A stretch of DNA of 52,082 bases, from positions 543,878-595,959 of the forward strand of contig NZ_LT962671.1 in NCBI RefSeq assembly GCF_900199545.1. Reading direction: 5' to 3'. Under the pieces are notes generated by a model. It saw nothing but the letters and a program-made list of their open reading frames with translations. It was not told the DNA's origin and did not search any database. A program made the position numbers and the translations under genes. The DNA is from Raoultibacter massiliensis (lineage in GTDB: Bacteria > Actinomycetota > Coriobacteriia > Coriobacteriales > Eggerthellaceae). Shown here in pieces: positions 17,662 through 26,127 of this stretch; position 1 is the stretch's first letter; each line of letters starts with the position of its first letter.

Positions 17662-18418
17662 CATTCAGGACGTATCGTTTGCGTACGGCAAGATGCCGTT
17701 TATCGAAGGTCTTTCCGCGACGTTCGAGGAAGGCGCCGTCACGAGCATCGTCGGGCCGAACGGGTGCGGAAAATCAACGCTCGTGAAGCTGGTGGATGGG
17801 CTGTACCGCCCGAGTTCGGGACGCGTGCTCGTTGAGGGCGAGCCGACGCTTTCGATGCACGGCAAGGAACGCGCCCGTAAAGTTGCGGTTCTTGCCCAGG
17901 CGTCGCGCCCGCCCGCGATGACGGTCGAATCGCTGGTGGCGTGCGGGCGCTATCCGTATCAGTGCCACGAAGGACGCCTCGGGCAAAAGGATCGGGAATA
18001 CGTGGAGTCGGCCATGAAAATGGCAGGTGTGGAGCGGTTCAGGAGCCACGACCTTCGTCACCTTTCGGGCGGCGAGCGCCAGCGGGCGTTCATCGCCATG
18101 ACGCTCGCGCAGGACACGGGCATCATCGTTCTCGACGAACCGACGACCTACCTCGACATCCGTGCCTGCCACGAGACCATGCAGCTCGTTCGCTGCCTCA
18201 ACGCTCAGATGAACAAGACCGTGATCATGGTGATCCACGATCTCGACCTGGCGCTTCGGTATTCCGATAACCTCATGGTCATGGAGCGCGGCGTTTGCTC
18301 GTATGCGGGTACCATCGACGAGGTGCTCGAATCGGGTGCGATCGAGCACGCGTTCGGCGTGAACATCCATGCGATCGCCACAAGCGAAGGGCGCTCCTAC
18401 AGCCTGTTTCCCGCGTAG
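17648..18418 (+). CDS. FecE-like ABC transporter ATP-binding protein
   Basis: A 256-residue ATPase. Walker A is G-P-N-G-C-G-K-S-T (36-44), the ABC signature L-S-G-G-E lies at 139-143, Walker B includes I-I-V-L-D-E-P (158-164), and the H-loop histidine is in M-V-I-H-D-L-D. ATG 17648 lies inside the permease gene and begins a normal ATPase N-terminus; the frame is open upstream but only as a shadow of the permease. With the two preceding genes it completes one importer. Confidence 0.94.
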   Translation: MTAVDIQDVSFAYGKMPFIEGLSATFEEGAVTSIVGPNGCGKSTLVKLVDGLYRPSSGRVLVEGEPTLSMHGKERARKVAVLAQASRPPAMTVESLVACGRYPYQCHEGRLGQKDREYVESAMKMAGVERFRSHDLRHLSGGERQRAFIAMTLAQDTGIIVLDEPTTYLDIRACHETMQLVRCLNAQMNKTVIMVIHDLDLALRYSDNLMVMERGVCSYAGTIDEVLESGAIEHAFGVNIHAIATSEGRSYSLFPA

Positions 18419-18610
18419 GCGACCAGGTTTTGTCCAAGCGGGCCGACTTCCCGTGCGGGCAGACCCGCCTTTGCGCTCTATCGTCTGGGCATTTCGAAGC
18501 CCTCGAGCGCTTGGTTGCTGCCCGGCGTGTCGGGTGACCAGGTGTTGACCGTTGTCCAAGCGAAGGTAGGATGACCAGGTGATACTTGCCGTTCAGCGAA
18601 GGCGGGATGG
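18419..18610 (+). repeat. Degenerate ACCAGGT repeats downstream of rnpB
   Basis: Three imperfect copies of a unit beginning GACCAGGT and running into a CAAGCG/CAGCGAAGG stretch: 18420-18440, 18535-18570 and 18572-18610. The last two are adjacent and about 37-40 bp long. They lie between the ATPase stop and the 3' end of rnpB on the opposite strand. No gene is seen in this stretch; function unknown. Confidence 0.45.
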
Positions 18611-18651
18611 CGGCATGCCGCTTGCCGGTCCGTGAGGGCGACAAGAATGAA

Positions 18652-19011
18652 AGCGAGTGGGCCGGTAAGCCGGGTTCTGTCGTTGGACGATCATTTATCT
18701 GAGGCGCATGTCGCCATGCGCCTTAAGCACGCAACCCGAACGCACGGAAGGGCAGCCGTATCGCGTTCCTATTTGCGCTTGCTCCAGATGGGGTTTACCA
18801 AGCCGCGCCGTTGCCGACGCGCTGGTGCGCTCTTACCGCACCGTTTCAGCTTTTCTGCCGTTGCCGCGCGCCGAAGCGCGTTTTCGCGGAAGAGTCTTCT
18901 TTTCTGTGGCACTGATCCGTCGGGTCGCCCCGCCCAGCCGTTAGCTGGCATCTTGCCCTTTGGAGCCCGGACTTTCCTCACACCAGGTGCGCGATCGTCT
19001 GGCCCACTCAG
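18652..19011 (-). ncRNA. rnpB: RNase P RNA, bacterial type A
   Basis: Catalytic RNA of RNase P, which matures tRNA 5' ends. Read on the minus strand, the RNA begins with GAGTGGGCCAGACGATCGC, continues with the universally conserved P4 block GAGGAAAGTCCGGGCTCC, and ends with ACAGAACCCGGCTTACCGG followed by a GGCCCACT element that pairs with the 5' end. The length of about 360 nt and the two P4 strands fit the bacterial A type. Exact ends are estimated from the terminal helix. Confidence 0.93.
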
Positions 19012-19056
19012 GTATGGTATTCTACCAAATCATCACCCGAATTAAGGCAGGAACAC

Positions 19057-19551
19057 ATGAATGGCACCACTCTGCAATTCCGTCAAGCAACCCCAGACGA
19101 TATCCCCGGCATTTTGGAGATGATCCGCAGGCTTGCAGCCTACGAGAAGGCCGAGGACGAGGTGCGCGCGACGCCGGAGCTTTTGAACGAGTGGATGTTC
19201 GAGAAACGTGCTGCGGAGGCCGTGGTTGCGGTGGCTCCCGATGCGGGAATCGTCGGCATTGCGGTGTTCTTCCAGAACTTCTCGACATGGACGGGTTCGG
19301 GCGGCATGTATCTCGAGGATCTCTTCATCGACGAGCCGTACCGTGGAAACGGTGCGGGCCGCGCGCTCATGGCGCATCTGGCGGGCATCTGCAAAGAGCG
19401 GGGATGGGTGCGTCTCGATTGGGCGTGCCTCGATTGGAACGAGCCGAGCCTCGGTTTTTACCAGAGCATCGGCGCTGCGCGAATGGACGAATGGGTGCAT
19501 CATCGCCTTACGGGGGCAGCGCTTGATTCCCTTGCGGCGGAGGTCGGATAG
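19057..19551 (+). CDS. GNAT-family N-acetyltransferase
   Basis: A 164-residue acetyl-CoA-dependent acetyltransferase. The motif A segment is Y-L-E-D-L-F-I-D-E-P-Y-R-G-N-G-A-G-R-A-L, with the R/Q-x-x-G-x-G/A pyrophosphate loop, and L-D-W-N-E-P-S-L-G-F-Y is the motif B helix. The pattern most resembles diamine (spermidine/spermine-type) acetyltransferases, but the substrate cannot be fixed from sequence. It starts just beyond the 5' end of rnpB on the opposite strand and is followed 2 bp later by thiN. Confidence 0.9.
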   Translation: MNGTTLQFRQATPDDIPGILEMIRRLAAYEKAEDEVRATPELLNEWMFEKRAAEAVVAVAPDAGIVGIAVFFQNFSTWTGSGGMYLEDLFIDEPYRGNGAGRALMAHLAGICKERGWVRLDWACLDWNEPSLGFYQSIGAARMDEWVHHRLTGAALDSLAAEVG

Positions 19552-19553
19552 CC

Positions 19554-20288
19554 GTGGCCGATAGCGCTTTCGGGTCTTGGCAACCAGCCGATCGCGCTCG
19601 GGTGGCAGAGGGCGGATCGGCTGACGATCGGTTCGGCGGATCGCGCACCTGCGCGCTCGTCGGCGCCGTCGAATTCAACGCGGATCACTTCGCCGCCCAG
19701 AAGTTCGACTGCGTGATTGCGGTCGATGCGGGATACGGGCATCTCGAAAGAATCGGCGTCATGCCCGATCTCGTGGTGGGAGATTTCGATTCGCTCGGGT
19801 ACGTGCCAGCCCATGCCAACGTAGAGGTGCATCCTTCGCATAAGGATGCGAGCGATATCGAGTTGGCGATGGAGCGTGCTTTCGAGCGCGGCTTCGACAC
19901 GCTGGTGGTGTACGGCTGCCTTTCGGGCAGGCTTGATCACACCTACGGCGTTTTGCAGCTGCTTGCGAAGTTCGCGCGGCGCGGCTTGCGTGTTTTTGCG
20001 GTTGGCGATTCGTTTGCGGTGGCCGCACTTGAGGGCGGCAAGCGCTCCTCGCTTCGTTTCGACGCGGTGGAATCGGGCACGCTTTCGGCGTTCGCGCTGT
20101 CCGATGCGGCTATCGGCGTCGATGAGATCGGGCTTGAATACCCGCTCGACAAGGCAACGCTTACCAACGACGAACCGCTTGGCGTGTCGAACGAATTCAT
20201 CGGGCGCCCGGCGACCGTGTCCGTGGAAAGCGGCACGCTGCTCGTGTTCTTCCCGCTTCATGCGTGGGGGAAGATGAGCGTCGGGTAG
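19554..20288 (+). CDS. thiN: Thiamine pyrophosphokinase
   Basis: Transfers pyrophosphate from ATP to thiamine to give TPP. Typical motifs are A-V-D-A-G-Y, P-D-L-V-V-G-D-F-D-S, S-H-K-D-A-S-D-I-E-L-A and G-C-L-S-G-R-L-D-H-T near residues 52-127. The first 30 residues are poorly conserved and the GTG start at 19554 rests on a GGAGGT site 9 bp upstream; a later start is possible. It is separated from the thiC operon by a MITE-like insertion and a riboswitch, so it is probably not controlled by TPP in the same way. Confidence 0.9.
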   Translation: MADSAFGSWQPADRARVAEGGSADDRFGGSRTCALVGAVEFNADHFAAQKFDCVIAVDAGYGHLERIGVMPDLVVGDFDSLGYVPAHANVEVHPSHKDASDIELAMERAFERGFDTLVVYGCLSGRLDHTYGVLQLLAKFARRGLRVFAVGDSFAVAALEGGKRSSLRFDAVESGTLSAFALSDAAIGVDEIGLEYPLDKATLTNDEPLGVSNEFIGRPATVSVESGTLLVFFPLHAWGKMSVG

Positions 20289-20308
20289 CCGCTGCGTGTA
20301 ATTGAAAA

Positions 20309-20488
20309 GCGCGATTTTGCCAAATTATCTCGACAGTCCTGCGATTGGGAATATATTTCCTTAGGAGGCGTCCGAAGAGCTCTTCTCTGAACAGGTGTTT
20401 TGCAAACAGGTTGTTTTGCTTTTTGGAAGATGGAGTCTGGGGAGCTTTGGTTTTGCAGGACTGTCGAGTTAATTTGTCAAAATCGCGC
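20309..20488. mobile_element. MITE-like element with 34-bp terminal inverted repeats
   Basis: A 180-bp element bounded by 34-bp inverted repeats (20309-20342 and 20455-20488) that match at 32 of 34 positions and start GCGCGATTTTG. The 112-bp interior is richer in T and has no credible gene. No clear target duplication is seen. It sits between thiN and the thiC promoter. The inner pattern (GCGA-TTTTG-CA-TT...CTCG) loosely resembles the ends of a second element at 41640-41780. Confidence 0.7.
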
Positions 20489-20527
20489 ACATTCGCCAGC
20501 GCGGGGCAAACGGCGCGCGCGGAAGGC

Positions 20528-20533
20528 TATAAT
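20528..20533 (+). promoter_or_regulatory. Predicted -10 box for the thiC operon
   Basis: A perfect TATAAT 40 bp right of the MITE and about 55 bp before the TPP riboswitch. No good -35 lies 16-18 bp upstream, where the sequence is GC-rich. Confidence 0.35.
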
Positions 20534-20585
20534 CGCTCAGTGGTCGGCGCACTGCGTCGCCCAGCGGTCGGAAGGCCGCCTACAT

Positions 20586-20691
20586 ACCAGGGGAGCTTGC
20601 AGGTGCGCAACGGCGCAACGGCAGGCTGAGAGGAAGCGCGATCCCGCTTCGACCCTAGAACCTGCTATGGATAATGCCAGCGAAGGGAGTT
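20586..20691 (+). promoter_or_regulatory. TPP riboswitch (THI element)
   Basis: The conserved thi-box parts are in order: GGGGAGCTT (P1/P2 start), GGCTGAGAGGA (pyrimidine-sensing J3-2/P2 side), GACCCTAGAACCTG (P4 side) and GGATAATGCCAGCGAAGGGA (P5/P1 3' end). It ends 3-5 bp before thiC. The 3' P1 strand (GAAGGGAG, 20682-20689) is at the same time the Shine-Dalgarno of thiC, so TPP binding should hide it and shut off translation. Confidence 0.96.
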
Positions 20692-20693
20692 CG

Positions 20694-21992
20694 ATGACGC
20701 AGATCACTGCTGCACGTGACGGAACCGTCACACCTGAAATGAAGATCGTGGCTGAAAAAGAGGGCAAAACCCCCGAAGAGATCCGCGAGGGCGTGGCTTC
20801 GGGTCGCATCGCCATACCGGCAAACGTGAACCATGCATCGCTTTCGCCCGAAGGCGTGGGCGGTGGATTGCGCACCAAGGTGAACGTCAATCTCGGAATC
20901 TCGGGCGACCTCCACGATGAAGAAGATGAGTTCGCGAAGGTCGCCGTTGCCCTCGAGCTGGGCGCCGAGGGCATCATGGATCTTTCGAATCATGGCAAAA
21001 CGCGGGAATTCCGCCGCGCGCTCATCGGCATGTCGAGTGCCATGGTGGGTACCGTGCCGATGTACGATGCGATCGGCTACCTTGAAAAGGCGCTCGTCGA
21101 CATCACGGTCGAGGACTTTCTTGAAGTTATACGGGTGCATGCGCAGGATGGCGTCGATTTCGCAACCATTCATGCGGGTATGAACCGCCGCGTCATCGAT
21201 TCGTTCAAGGAAACAGGGCGGCTTGCCAATATCGTGAGCCGCGGCGGATCGCTTATCTTCGCGTGGATGGAGGCGACGGGCAACGAAAACCCGTTTTACG
21301 AGCACTTCGACGAGGTGCTCGCCATCTGTCGCGAATACGATGTGACTATCAGCATCGGCGATGCCATGAGGCCGGGGAGCACCTACGATGCGAGCGATGC
21401 CGCTCAGATAGCCGAGCTCATCGAGATCGGCAAGCTTGCGCGGCGCGCATGGGATGCGGGCGTGCAGGTGATGGTCGAGGGACCCGGGCATATGGCGCTC
21501 GACGAGATTGCCGCTAACATGAAGCTCGAGAAGCGCCTGTGCCACGATGCGCCGTTTTACGTGCTCGGTCCGCTTGTCACCGACATCGCACCGGGCTACG
21601 ACCATATCACGGCCGCTATCGGAGGCGCCGTCGCCGCTGCTTCGGGTGCCGATTTCCTCTGTTACGTCACGCCTGCCGAGCACCTGCGCCTGCCCGACGT
21701 GAACGACGTGCGCGAGGGGCTCGTCGCCACCAAGATCGCGGCTCATGCGGCCGATATCGCCAAAGGCATTCCCCGCGCACGTGACATCGACAACAAGATG
21801 AGCGATGCGCGGCGCCGCATCGATTGGGAGGAGATGTTTTCCCATGCGATCGATCCGGTCAAGGCTCGACGCTATTTCGAAAGCGCGCCGCCTTCGACGG
21901 ATGGAACGTGCACGATGTGCGGAAAGATGTGCGCGATGCGCACGGTGAATACGATTATGGACGGGCTGACTATAGATCTCGATGCTCGATGA
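20694..21992 (+). CDS. thiC: Phosphomethylpyrimidine synthase ThiC
   Basis: Radical SAM enzyme that rearranges aminoimidazole ribotide into HMP-P, the pyrimidine half of thiamine. At 432 residues it is the short form common in anaerobes. Core motifs include [15 protein letters not shown], the D-A-M-R-P-G-S segment and E-G-P-G-H-M. The C-terminal cluster motif is C406-X2-C409-X3-C413, one residue shorter than the usual CX2CX4C. ATG 20694 is chosen because it follows the riboswitch-embedded ribosome site; the frame is open upstream through the riboswitch and MITE but that part is not coding. Confidence 0.96.
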   Translation: MTQITAARDGTVTPEMKIVAEKEGKTPEEIREGVASGRIAIPANVNHASLSPEGVGGGLRTKVNVNLGISGDLHDEEDEFAKVAVALELGAEGIMDLSNHGKTREFRRALIGMSSAMVGTVPMYDAIGYLEKALVDITVEDFLEVIRVHAQDGVDFATIHAGMNRRVIDSFKETGRLANIVSRGGSLIFAWMEATGNENPFYEHFDEVLAICREYDVTISIGDAMRPGSTYDASDAAQIAELIEIGKLARRAWDAGVQVMVEGPGHMALDEIAANMKLEKRLCHDAPFYVLGPLVTDIAPGYDHITAAIGGAVAAASGADFLCYVTPAEHLRLPDVNDVREGLVATKIAAHAADIAKGIPRARDIDNKMSDARRRIDWEEMFSHAIDPVKARRYFESAPPSTDGTCTMCGKMCAMRTVNTIMDGLTIDLDAR

Positions 21993-22060
21993 CCAACAGG
22001 CGGCGACGGGGACCCATATTGAAAGCGCAAATGGGTCCGGTCGGCGGTAAGGAGACAACC

Positions 22061-22900
22061 ATGGAACAGTTTGCTTTGAAAAACGCGGTGGAAACGGTTC
22101 GCGCAAGCGTGCCGCTCGTGCATAACATCACGAACTACGTGACGGTCAATGATTGCGCCAATGCGCTTCTGGCCTGCGGAGGAAGCCCTATCATGAGCGA
22201 TGAGCCCGAAGATGTGATCGATATCACGAGCATCTGCGGTGCTCTCGCCATCAACATCGGAACCCTGAACAAGCGCACGATCGAGGCGATGTTTTTGGCG
22301 GGGGAGCGCGCTGCCGAGCTCGGCCATCCGATCGTGCTCGACCCGGTTGGGGCGGGAGCGTCGAGGCTGCGCACCGCTACGGCGGCCGAGCTTCTCGACA
22401 AGCTTCCCATCGCCGTGATCCGTGGGAACATGTCGGAGGCAAAGGCGCTTGCGGGGGGAGCTGCGACCACGCGGGGCGTGGACGTATGCCCCGACGATGC
22501 GGTGACTCCCGAAAACCTGGCCGAATCGGCCGCGTTCGCACGCGATTTCGCGAAGAAGACCGGAGCCGTCGTCGCCATCACCGGGGCGATCGACATCGTG
22601 ACCGACGGGGAAGAGGCCTATGCCGTCTTTAACGGATCGCCTGTGATGGGCAAGATAACCGGCGCGGGGTGCATGCTCTCATGTCTGTGCGCCGCATACG
22701 CCGCAGCCAACCCCGGATCGATGCTCGACGCGACGGTCGCCGCCGTTTCGAGCATGGGTTTGGCCGGCGAGCTTGCTGAAAAGCGCATGGGATCACGCGA
22801 TGGCAACGGCTCTTTTCGCACCTACCTGCTCGATGCGCTGTACCGCATGGATGGCGAAGCGCTCGAAGCAGCGGCTAAAATCGAACGAATCGAGCGGTAG
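22061..22900 (+). CDS. thiM: Hydroxyethylthiazole kinase ThiM
   Basis: Phosphorylates the thiazole alcohol to give THZ-P, a salvage step. The ribokinase-like core shows H-N-I-T-N-Y-V, D-P-V-G-A-G-A-S, R-G-N-M-S-E and the anion-hole G-A-G-C-M-L. At 279 residues it is of normal length. ATG 22061 follows TAAGGAGAC; the frame is open into the thiC 3' end but unrelated. With no thiG/thiS/thiH in the window, salvage may be the thiazole route. Confidence 0.96.
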   Translation: MEQFALKNAVETVRASVPLVHNITNYVTVNDCANALLACGGSPIMSDEPEDVIDITSICGALAINIGTLNKRTIEAMFLAGERAAELGHPIVLDPVGAGASRLRTATAAELLDKLPIAVIRGNMSEAKALAGGAATTRGVDVCPDDAVTPENLAESAAFARDFAKKTGAVVAITGAIDIVTDGEEAYAVFNGSPVMGKITGAGCMLSCLCAAYAAANPGSMLDATVAAVSSMGLAGELAEKRMGSRDGNGSFRTYLLDALYRMDGEALEAAAKIERIER

Positions 22901-22903
22901 CCC

Positions 22904-23551
22904 ATGTATGCGCGCGATGATATACGCAAGGCCATGCGGCTGTACGCGGTAACCGATACCGCGTGGCTCGACGGGCGCACCCTCGCCGAGTGCGTGGAGT
23001 CGGCGCTGCGGGGCGGGGCGACCTTCATTCAGCTGCGCGACAAGCACGCATCGGCCGACGAGCTGATCGCCGTTGCTAAAGAGCTCGGGCCGCTCTGCGC
23101 TCGCGCTCGGGTGCCGTTCGTGGTCAACGACGACGTCGGGGCGGCGCTCGCTGCGGATGCGGATGGCGTTCATGTGGGGCAGGACGACATGGCGTGCGCA
23201 ACCGCGCGCGCCATGCTCGGTTCCGACAAGATCGTCGGCGTCTCGGTGCAAACGCTCGAAGAGGCGCTTGAGGCGCAGGCCGACGGAGCCGATTACCTTG
23301 GGGTCGGTGCGATGTTCGGAACGCCGACGAAGCCCGAGGCCGCAGACGTGAGCTTCGAAGAGCTCGCCGCCATATGCGAGGCCGTTGCCATTCCGGTGGT
23401 GGCGATCGGCGGTCTCAACGAAACGACGATATCCTCGCTTGCGGGCACCGGGGTCGATGGGGCGGCGGCGGTGTCGGCGATATTCGCCTCGCAAGACATC
23501 GAGTCGTCGACGAAGCGCCTTCGCGAGCTCGTTGACGAGGCGCTTGCCTAA
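22904..23551 (+). CDS. thiE: Thiamine-phosphate synthase ThiE
   Basis: Joins HMP-PP and THZ-P to thiamine phosphate. A TIM-barrel protein of 215 residues with L-Y-A-V-T-D, Q-L-R-D-K, V-N-D-D-V-G-A-A, V-G-Q-D-D, V-S-V-Q-T, G-A-M-F-G-T-P-T-K and A-I-G-G-L motifs of the family. It starts 3 bp after thiM, so the two are surely co-transcribed. Confidence 0.96.
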   Translation: MYARDDIRKAMRLYAVTDTAWLDGRTLAECVESALRGGATFIQLRDKHASADELIAVAKELGPLCARARVPFVVNDDVGAALAADADGVHVGQDDMACATARAMLGSDKIVGVSVQTLEEALEAQADGADYLGVGAMFGTPTKPEAADVSFEELAAICEAVAIPVVAIGGLNETTISSLAGTGVDGAAAVSAIFASQDIESSTKRLRELVDEALA

Positions 23552-23563
23552 GCGCTACGATTT

Positions 23564-23592
23564 GCCTTGGCGCGACAACGCCGCGCCAAGGC
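23564..23592 (+). other. Intercistronic hairpin between thiE and thiD
   Basis: An 11-bp perfect inverted repeat (23564-23574 and 23582-23592, 7-nt loop) in the 82-bp gap. No T-run follows, so it more likely affects mRNA stability or partial read-through than full termination. Confidence 0.5.
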
Positions 23593-23633
23593 GCGTGCGG
23601 AAACACGGATAACGACGACTGAGGGGGTCGAAC

Positions 23634-24416
23634 ATGAAAGCAGTCTTGAGCATTGCGGGTTCCGATTCGAGCGGGGGCGCCGGCATTCAGGCCGACATCA
23701 AGACCATTGCGGCGCATAAGCTGTACGCCGAGACGGCCATTACGGCATTGACCGCGCAAAACACTACCGGCGTGTACGGCGTGGTCGAGGTCGACCCTGA
23801 ATTCGTCGCGCAGCAGATAGACGTGGTGTTCGACGACATTCGCCCCGATGCGGTGAAGATAGGCATGGTGTCTTCGGCGGCCATCATCGAAGCCATTGCC
23901 GAGCGCCTTGTTGCCAACGAGGCGAAAAACATCGTGCTCGATCCGGTCATGGTTGCAACTTCGGGCGCTCGTCTCATCGACGATGGAGCCGTCGAGGCTT
24001 TGGTGGCGAAGCTTCTGCCCCTCGCCGATATCGTCACTCCCAACATTCCCGAGGCCGAAGTGCTTTGCGGTCGCGCCATCGCGTTTGACGAGGATATGGA
24101 GTCCGCGGCGAAGGAGCTTGCCGAAAAAACCTCGGGTGCGGTACTCGTCAAGGGGGGGCATGGAACCGAGCGGGCGGATGACGTGCTCGTGACCGAGCAC
24201 GGGCGGGTGGTCTGGCTGCGCCATAAGCGCATCGAGACCGAAAACACGCATGGCACGGGATGCACGCTCTCATCCGCCATCGCCTGCGGGCTTGCCCAGG
24301 ATTTCGAGATGCAGGCCGCCGTGTCGAAAGCGAAAAGCTACGTGACGGGGGCGCTGCAGTACGGCCTTGCTCTCGGGCGCGGCAACGGCCCCTTGAACCA
24401 CATGTGGGATTACTGA
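23634..24416 (+). CDS. thiD: HMP kinase / HMP-phosphate kinase ThiD
   Basis: Phosphorylates HMP and HMP-P to HMP-PP. The 260-residue ribokinase-family protein has S-I-A-G-S-D-S-S-G-G-A-G-I-Q-A-D at the N-terminus, D-P-V-M-V-A-T-S-G, T-P-N-I-P-E-A and the catalytic H-G-T-G-C-T-L-S-S-A. It closes the thi operon. Its stop is 1 bp from the stop of the convergent amidohydrolase gene, with no terminator between them. Confidence 0.96.
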   Translation: MKAVLSIAGSDSSGGAGIQADIKTIAAHKLYAETAITALTAQNTTGVYGVVEVDPEFVAQQIDVVFDDIRPDAVKIGMVSSAAIIEAIAERLVANEAKNIVLDPVMVATSGARLIDDGAVEALVAKLLPLADIVTPNIPEAEVLCGRAIAFDEDMESAAKELAEKTSGAVLVKGGHGTERADDVLVTEHGRVVWLRHKRIETENTHGTGCTLSSAIACGLAQDFEMQAAVSKAKSYVTGALQYGLALGRGNGPLNHMWDY

Positions 24417-24417
24417 T

Positions 24418-26043
24418 TCATTCCCCGTAGAGCAGCGTTCCGCCCACGTAGGTGGCAATGACCTTCGTTTGCTGGATTTCGTCTTCGGCGATGGCGAGCA
24501 GGTTTCGGTCGAGCACGGCGATGTCGGCGAATTTGCCCGCTTCGAGCGTGCCGAGCTCGTTTGCCCTTCCGGCGGCTTGGGCGCTGCCGAGCGTGTAGGC
24601 ACGCAGCGCGTCTGCCATGGAAATGCGTTCTTGCGCAAGCCAGCCGCCTTGCGGCTCGTGAGTGCGCGGATCCCGTCGCGTGACGGCAGCGTACAGCACG
24701 TCCATCGAATTCACGTCGACGACGGGCGAATCGGTGCCGAAGGCCATCTTCACGCCCTTTTCGAGGAATGTCGAGAACGGCCACATCCAGCGGATCCGAT
24801 CGGGACCCAGATCGCGTTCGGGGCCGCCGGGATCGAGCGTGATGTGCGGCGGCTGTACGGCGGCGAGTACGTCGAGCTCGCCGAGGCGCGCAATATCTTC
24901 GGGCTGGAAGTTTTCGAGGTGCTCCAAGCAATTTTGACCGTGCTCGAGCGGTCCGAACAGGAGGCGCGCCTCTTCGAAGATATCGAGGGCGCCGTGTATG
25001 GCCGCATCGCCGATCGTATGGATGCGCACGGCGTGCCCCGCTTTCGCGGCTCCGAGCACGAGCTTGCGCATGGTTTCAGGTTCGACGGTGGGTCGCCCCC
25101 GATCGCCGTCGAAGCGGGCGTTGGCGTAGGGTTGGGCGAGATAGGCCGTGTGCTGGCTCGAGACGCCGTCGAAAAACTGCTTGAAACCCGGTGCCCTCAG
25201 GCGGTTTCCCGTGAAGCGCTTCTGCATGGATTCGAGGCGGGCCATATCGTCGGTCAGCGTGGGGAACATGTGCACGCGCACGGCGAGGCGCCCCTGGGCA
25301 TCGAGAGCCGCGTAGATGTCGTCGCGAACGAAATCGAGTCCCGGACTTGCCATGAGCGACATGTCGCAGACCGAGGTGATGCCGTTCGCAAGCAGTTTTT
25401 CCATGAACCCGCAGTAGGCCGTCTGCATCTCCTCATCGGAAAACGACGCCGTGATGCGCGGCATCAGTTCCATGGCGGCGGCTTCGCGGATGATGCCCGT
25501 GAGCCTGCCTTCGCCGTCGCGGTCGTAGCTGCCGCCCGCAGGAGGTTCGCTTTCTTCGGTGATGCCAAGCGCATCGAGCGCGGCCGTATTGACCCAAAGC
25601 GTATGGGCATCGCCCGAATACAGCGCAACGGGCCGCGCGGGATAAGCGTCGTCGAGCGATTCCCTGCTGGGCATGACGGGGGGATTCCAGCGGTACTCGC
25701 GCCATCCTTGGGCGAGCAGCCATGATCCCTCGGGCCTTGAAGCGGCAAGCGGCGCCAAGTGCGCCACGTAGTCGGCTTCGCTCGTGCCGAGGTAGTTCGA
25801 CGCCAAAGGGGAACTGTAGAGCGCCGAATGGAAGAAGTGCAGGTGGGAATCGTGGAACCCGGGTACCACCAACGCATCTTCGTAATCGCGCACCTCCGTG
25901 TCCGGCCCGCGCCATGTGAAAGCGCCGCCTTTCGGGCCCGCATAGGCTATGCGGTCGCCTGCTATGGCCACCGCCCCCGGTTCGGCACCGGCACCCGCGC
26001 CGGTGAACAGCGATTCGGTTTCGATGATGGTATCTGCGAACAT
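24418..26043 (-). CDS. Amidohydrolase family 3 (YtcJ-like) metal-dependent hydrolase
   Basis: A 541-residue protein of the imidazolonepropionase/YtcJ class. It has an N-terminal beta-domain, the metal motif H-D-S-H-L-H near residue 64, an H-T-I-G-D-A-A segment, and F-G-T-D-S-P-V near the end of the barrel, followed by the closing beta-domain (G-T-L-E-A-G-K-F-A-D). Such enzymes hydrolyse amides or cyclic C-N bonds, and the substrate cannot be told. It lies 84 bp downstream of a metallo-beta-lactamase-fold gene on the same strand and probably shares its transcript; a 16-bp palindrome GGCCGGCGCGCCGGCC lies in the gap. Confidence 0.87.
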   Translation of the reverse strand: MFADTIIETESLFTGAGAGAEPGAVAIAGDRIAYAGPKGGAFTWRGPDTEVRDYEDALVVPGFHDSHLHFFHSALYSSPLASNYLGTSEADYVAHLAPLAASRPEGSWLLAQGWREYRWNPPVMPSRESLDDAYPARPVALYSGDAHTLWVNTAALDALGITEESEPPAGGSYDRDGEGRLTGIIREAAAMELMPRITASFSDEEMQTAYCGFMEKLLANGITSVCDMSLMASPGLDFVRDDIYAALDAQGRLAVRVHMFPTLTDDMARLESMQKRFTGNRLRAPGFKQFFDGVSSQHTAYLAQPYANARFDGDRGRPTVEPETMRKLVLGAAKAGHAVRIHTIGDAAIHGALDIFEEARLLFGPLEHGQNCLEHLENFQPEDIARLGELDVLAAVQPPHITLDPGGPERDLGPDRIRWMWPFSTFLEKGVKMAFGTDSPVVDVNSMDVLYAAVTRRDPRTHEPQGGWLAQERISMADALRAYTLGSAQAAGRANELGTLEAGKFADIAVLDRNLLAIAEDEIQQTKVIATYVGGTLLYGE

Positions 26044-26127
26044 CGGCGGTTCCTTTGCGGTTCGTGGGTGGGGCTTGCGGCCGGCGCGCCGGCCGGCTAA
26101 GTATGGGCCCGAAGCTCGGCTGCTGCC

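Noticed and set aside
15973..17664. A 563-codon minus-strand open frame opposite the ABC importer genes
   Set aside because: The plus-strand genes have clear motifs, while the antisense product has none.
20400..20693. Upstream extension of thiC through the riboswitch
   Set aside because: The region is a TPP riboswitch plus MITE sequence, and the ribosome site is at 20682-20689.
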